Shown here one piece after another: positions 61,371 to 64,000 of a stretch of DNA of 64,000 bases. The translations under genes were made by a program, and so were the position numbers. The notes under the pieces were generated by a model. It was not told the DNA's origin. It worked only from the letters and a program-made list of their open reading frames with translations, and did no database searches. Each line of letters starts with the position of its first letter. Position 1 is the first letter of the stretch. Origin of the DNA: Apostichopus japonicus (Eukaryota; Echinodermata; Holothuroidea; Aspidochirotida; Stichopodidae); the NCBI RefSeq assembly GCF_037975245.1, contig NC_092577.1, positions 4,622,001 to 4,686,000 of the forward strand. The letters are read 5' to 3'.

Positions 61371-63769
61371 CAGGGGCGGATCCAGGATTTTGAGAAAGGG
61401 GGGGCCGACATCCCGATGGTAGCACTTTAGTGATCTGCGTCCTGGGGGAGGGGTCTAGGGGGAGGGGCCCCCTCCCCCTTGGAAATTTTTGGTTAATTGT
61501 GAGTGCTTAGATGCAAAATGGTGAAACATTTCGCCAAAAACTAGAAAAACCAGAAACGTTGCAGACACGCTTTTTTGTGCACATATTTGTGCTCGATAGA
61601 CACATATTTAAGAACGCTCAACAGTGCATGTACAATGGATACACTATTATTGCGTCGATTCGTTTTTTCTTTTGCGCGAAAATTATGACGCCAGATTCAC
61701 CCCAAGAAAAAACATAAAACAAGATATGTTCAATGAGATAATTATGATATACTTATTAATGAAATGGGGGTGTAGGCGGTTTTACACTATCTAACGCAAC
61801 GTAGTCGCCAAGAACCTGAAGTATTTTTAAGGGAGGGCCTGATAATAAGCGGAAACGGATCACCGACCGAAAATATATCGGAATTTGTGGATTATTTCTT
61901 GCTTCCTATTCAGGGGCGTAGCGAAGGTTTTTTTGTTGGGGGGGTGTGGAGAATTTGATTTGCCGACGGATCTGGAAGTGGTGACTGAAATGGGGGAGGG
62001 GTCTAAGGGGAGGGGTGTCCCCTCCCCTTTGGAAAATTTTTAGTTTTGAAACGTCCTTAGATGCAATCTGGTGCATATTGTAAGTCAAATTTGATTTGCC
62101 GACGGATCTGGAAGTGGTGACTGAAATGGGGGAGGGGTATAAGGGGAGGGGCTTTCCCCTCCCCTTTGGAAAATTTTTAGTTTTGAAACGTCCTTAGATG
62201 CAATCTGGTGTATATTTTAAGTCAAATTAGATTTGCCGACGGATCTGGAAGTGGTGACTGAAATGGGGGAGGGGTCTAAGTTTTGGAAAATTTTTAGTTT
62301 TGAAACGTCCTTAGATGCAATCTGGTGCATATTTTAAGTCAAATTTGGCACCGTAGAATTTCCATCTCGATATTATTTTTATGGCAGTCGGCAGAAGAAG
62401 AATTAATTGGGACCAATTATCGAACTGTGTTTTCTCTTTCACCGATCGTTGAAATAGTGAAACTTCGTGATGAAAATGTTCAGAAAACTTTCCGGTAATG
62501 AGAAATAACAACATTCATTGATATACAAGCGAGAAACGTTAAAAATTGTGTACAATTCGTGAGCCGTGTCCTTAAGTTTTCCACGGAGAACGAATGACAT
62601 CTGCGATGACGTCATTCTAAACAGAGGATAATAACAACACGTTGTCACACGATAGCACGACTCATGGGCTACGGCCTATACGGAAGCCTTTAATTCCATT
62701 TCTTTCACTGAGTTGCCGGCGATTCTGGCACTCGTCTAGCTGAGCCTGGCTACAGTAGCTATACTGACGGCCGTGACATGATCAGTTATTTGCCGAGAGG
62801 TTTTTAACTTGCAGGCGTCGGGTGATTGGATTGGTGAATGAGTTTATCAGATGAAGAACTGGAAAATCGAAATAACCGATAAAGAAGCTCCCGTTCTCCT
62901 TTTCTCTATTCAGCTTTCCTTCTTTCTTCCCCTTCCGCTCTCTTCACCTTTTCTCCTTTTGCCGACAGACCCAAAATTTGCCGACAGCGACCAAATTATT
63001 ATATATAATATAATAAATCAAAAAATAAAACCAAAATCTCAAAGGTTTACTTGTTAACTCAAGGTTTCATACTAACGAAGAATCAGCTGACTCTCAAGGT
63101 TCACACGAAGCTCTTTTAGATGCTCTTATAGCTGCATTATGAGCCCATAAAAACTCGTGCACAGAAAGTAGATGCATTTTGAGAACGAGACGCCCAGGCC
63201 GAATATAAAATATTCAAAGGCTACTACTGATGAAGCTCCTATAAAGTTTGAGAGCAGAAACCGGTCTAGTTGGTCATAAGAACCTACACTAGTCTCTCCT
63301 ACTATTAACAGTACACTCAGTTCACCTAATAGGTGCAATTATGCTTCACCACGAGGAGCATGCTATAAGTTCATGTTCCTTGGGCCCTCCCTTAAAAATA
63401 CTTCAGGTTCTTGGCGACTACGTTGCGTTAGATAGTGTAAAACCGCCTACACCCCGTTTCATTCAGATAATTATGATATACTTGCTAACTGTGCATTGAT
63501 TTTCCCTGACAGTAATAGTCAGCACTATAGTACTGAGCCGTATCTAATTAATACGTGATGTCGCGTAGGCCTGGTAATTGCCTTAGTTTCAAATTTGGAA
63601 TAAAAACGATCGCGTTTCAGGGAAGAACAGCTGGATATATATTAGGCTTTTCTTTCACCAAGTTATGCCTATTAGGAATTTAAAGTACTCCCACATAAAA
63701 AAACGCAACTGATTTCCAAAAAGGGGGGGCCGGGGCCGGGTCGGCCCCCCCCCCCTGGATCCGCCCCTG
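61371..63769. mobile_element. 2.4-kb terminal-inverted-repeat element (CAGGGGCGGATCCAGG)
   Basis: Perfect 16-bp ends, CAGGGGCGGATCCAGG and its inverse, then G/C-rich stretches (GGGGGGGCCGAC) on both sides. Flanked by 5-bp duplications ACTAG (61366-61370 and 63770-63774) inside a SINE. A second inverted pair of about 80 bp lies inside (61768-61848 and 63388-63470; landmark GTGTAGGCGGTTTTACACTA). No transposase is recognised. A 5-bp duplication does not fit the usual 8 bp of hAT, so I leave the superfamily open. Confidence 0.8.
61958..62345 (+). repeat. Tandem repeat of about 130 bp inside the TIR element
   Basis: Three units: GATTTGCCGACGGATCTGG, AAGTGGTGACTGAAATGGGG, a GGGGAGGGG...CCCCTCCCC hairpin, TTTTTAGTTTTGAAACGTCC, TTAGATGCAATCTGGTG. 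The third unit has lost its hairpin. It follows a CAGGGGCGTAGCGAAGG terminus at 61912 that has no partner. Confidence 0.85.
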
Positions 63770-64000
63770 ACTAGTGATCTAAGGTGGCATTGTGGTCAAG
63801 TAGTTAAAGGCAGTGGACTTGTGATCTAAGGTTTGCAGGTTCGAGTTCTGGCCAGATCATTAAGTTGTATCCTTGGGCAAGGCACTTTATCTCCATGGCC
63901 TCTATTCACCCAGGTGTATAAATCTGGACCTGTGAATTAAACTGTAAATTTGGGCGCTGTTAAGCTGATGCCATGTTAAGATTGACAGATTCTCGTTGAC
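63770..64000 (+). repeat. SINE family B: tail of the interrupted copy plus a second copy
   Basis: ACTAGTGATCTAAGG completes the first head; a second head starts near 63784 with A box TGTGGTCAAGTAGTTAAAGG and B box CAGGTTCGAGTTC, then TGTATCCTTGGGCAAGGCAC. It runs off the window end. Confidence 0.8.

Overview
This is eukaryotic, animal-type genomic DNA. Genes are split by GT-AG introns, intergenic space is AT-rich, and much of it is transposons and tandem repeats. The mix of an otopetrin-type proton channel gene, C2H2 zinc-finger exons, a phase 1-1 EGF exon, tRNA-headed SINEs with the 'CTTGGGCAAG' body, CR1/L2-like LINE ends, a Mag/SURL-like Gypsy fragment and a Penelope-like RT fragment suggests a marine invertebrate deuterostome, probably an echinoderm. 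The taxon is an inference, not read directly from the sequence.

Layout. 0-5 kb: one isolated EGF-like exon (minus), a SINE split by a TTAA-site MITE, and a hAT-type MITE with an 8-bp target duplication. 5.5-8.2 kb: a truncated, frameshifted Gypsy-type LTR element inserted in an older dispersed repeat. 10 kb: a LINE 3' end (minus). 13-15.5 kb: a two-exon C2H2 zinc-finger gene (plus) whose intron is almost entirely two minisatellites. 17-21 kb: tandem repeats and dispersed repeats. 25.6-27.1 kb: a Penelope-like RT fragment, then a fold-back element carrying a nested hAT MITE. 27.8-30.4 kb: a 2.6-kb hAT-type element with no transposase. 31.7-36.3 kb: a decayed zinc-finger locus broken by a LINE, a 0.5-kb palindrome and a 1.35-kb minisatellite that looks as if it grew out of a zinc-finger codon stretch. 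36-38.5 kb: a SINE and a LINE that share a 3' tail. 40-41.8 kb: two tRNA-headed repeats, each carrying what reads as a complete hammerhead ribozyme (minus). 43.5-47.2 kb: three hAT-type elements. 51.8-60.1 kb: an otopetrin-like gene on the plus strand, eight exons with consistent phases through to the stop. 61.4-63.8 kb: a 2.4-kb terminal-inverted-repeat element inside a SINE with a 5-bp duplication.

The most useful observations are (1) the paired tRNA/hammerhead repeats; (2) the exact 93-bp array before otopetrin exon 7, which duplicates the splice acceptor plus the first part of the exon, so that each upstream acceptor would add about 28 codons and then a stop; (3) the minisatellite derived from a zinc finger; and (4) many transposon insertions with clean target duplications. 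No prokaryotic-type operon, CRISPR array or viral genome is present. Everything was read by eye. Family names rest on motif recognition, and splice sites are predicted from GT/AG and reading phase only.
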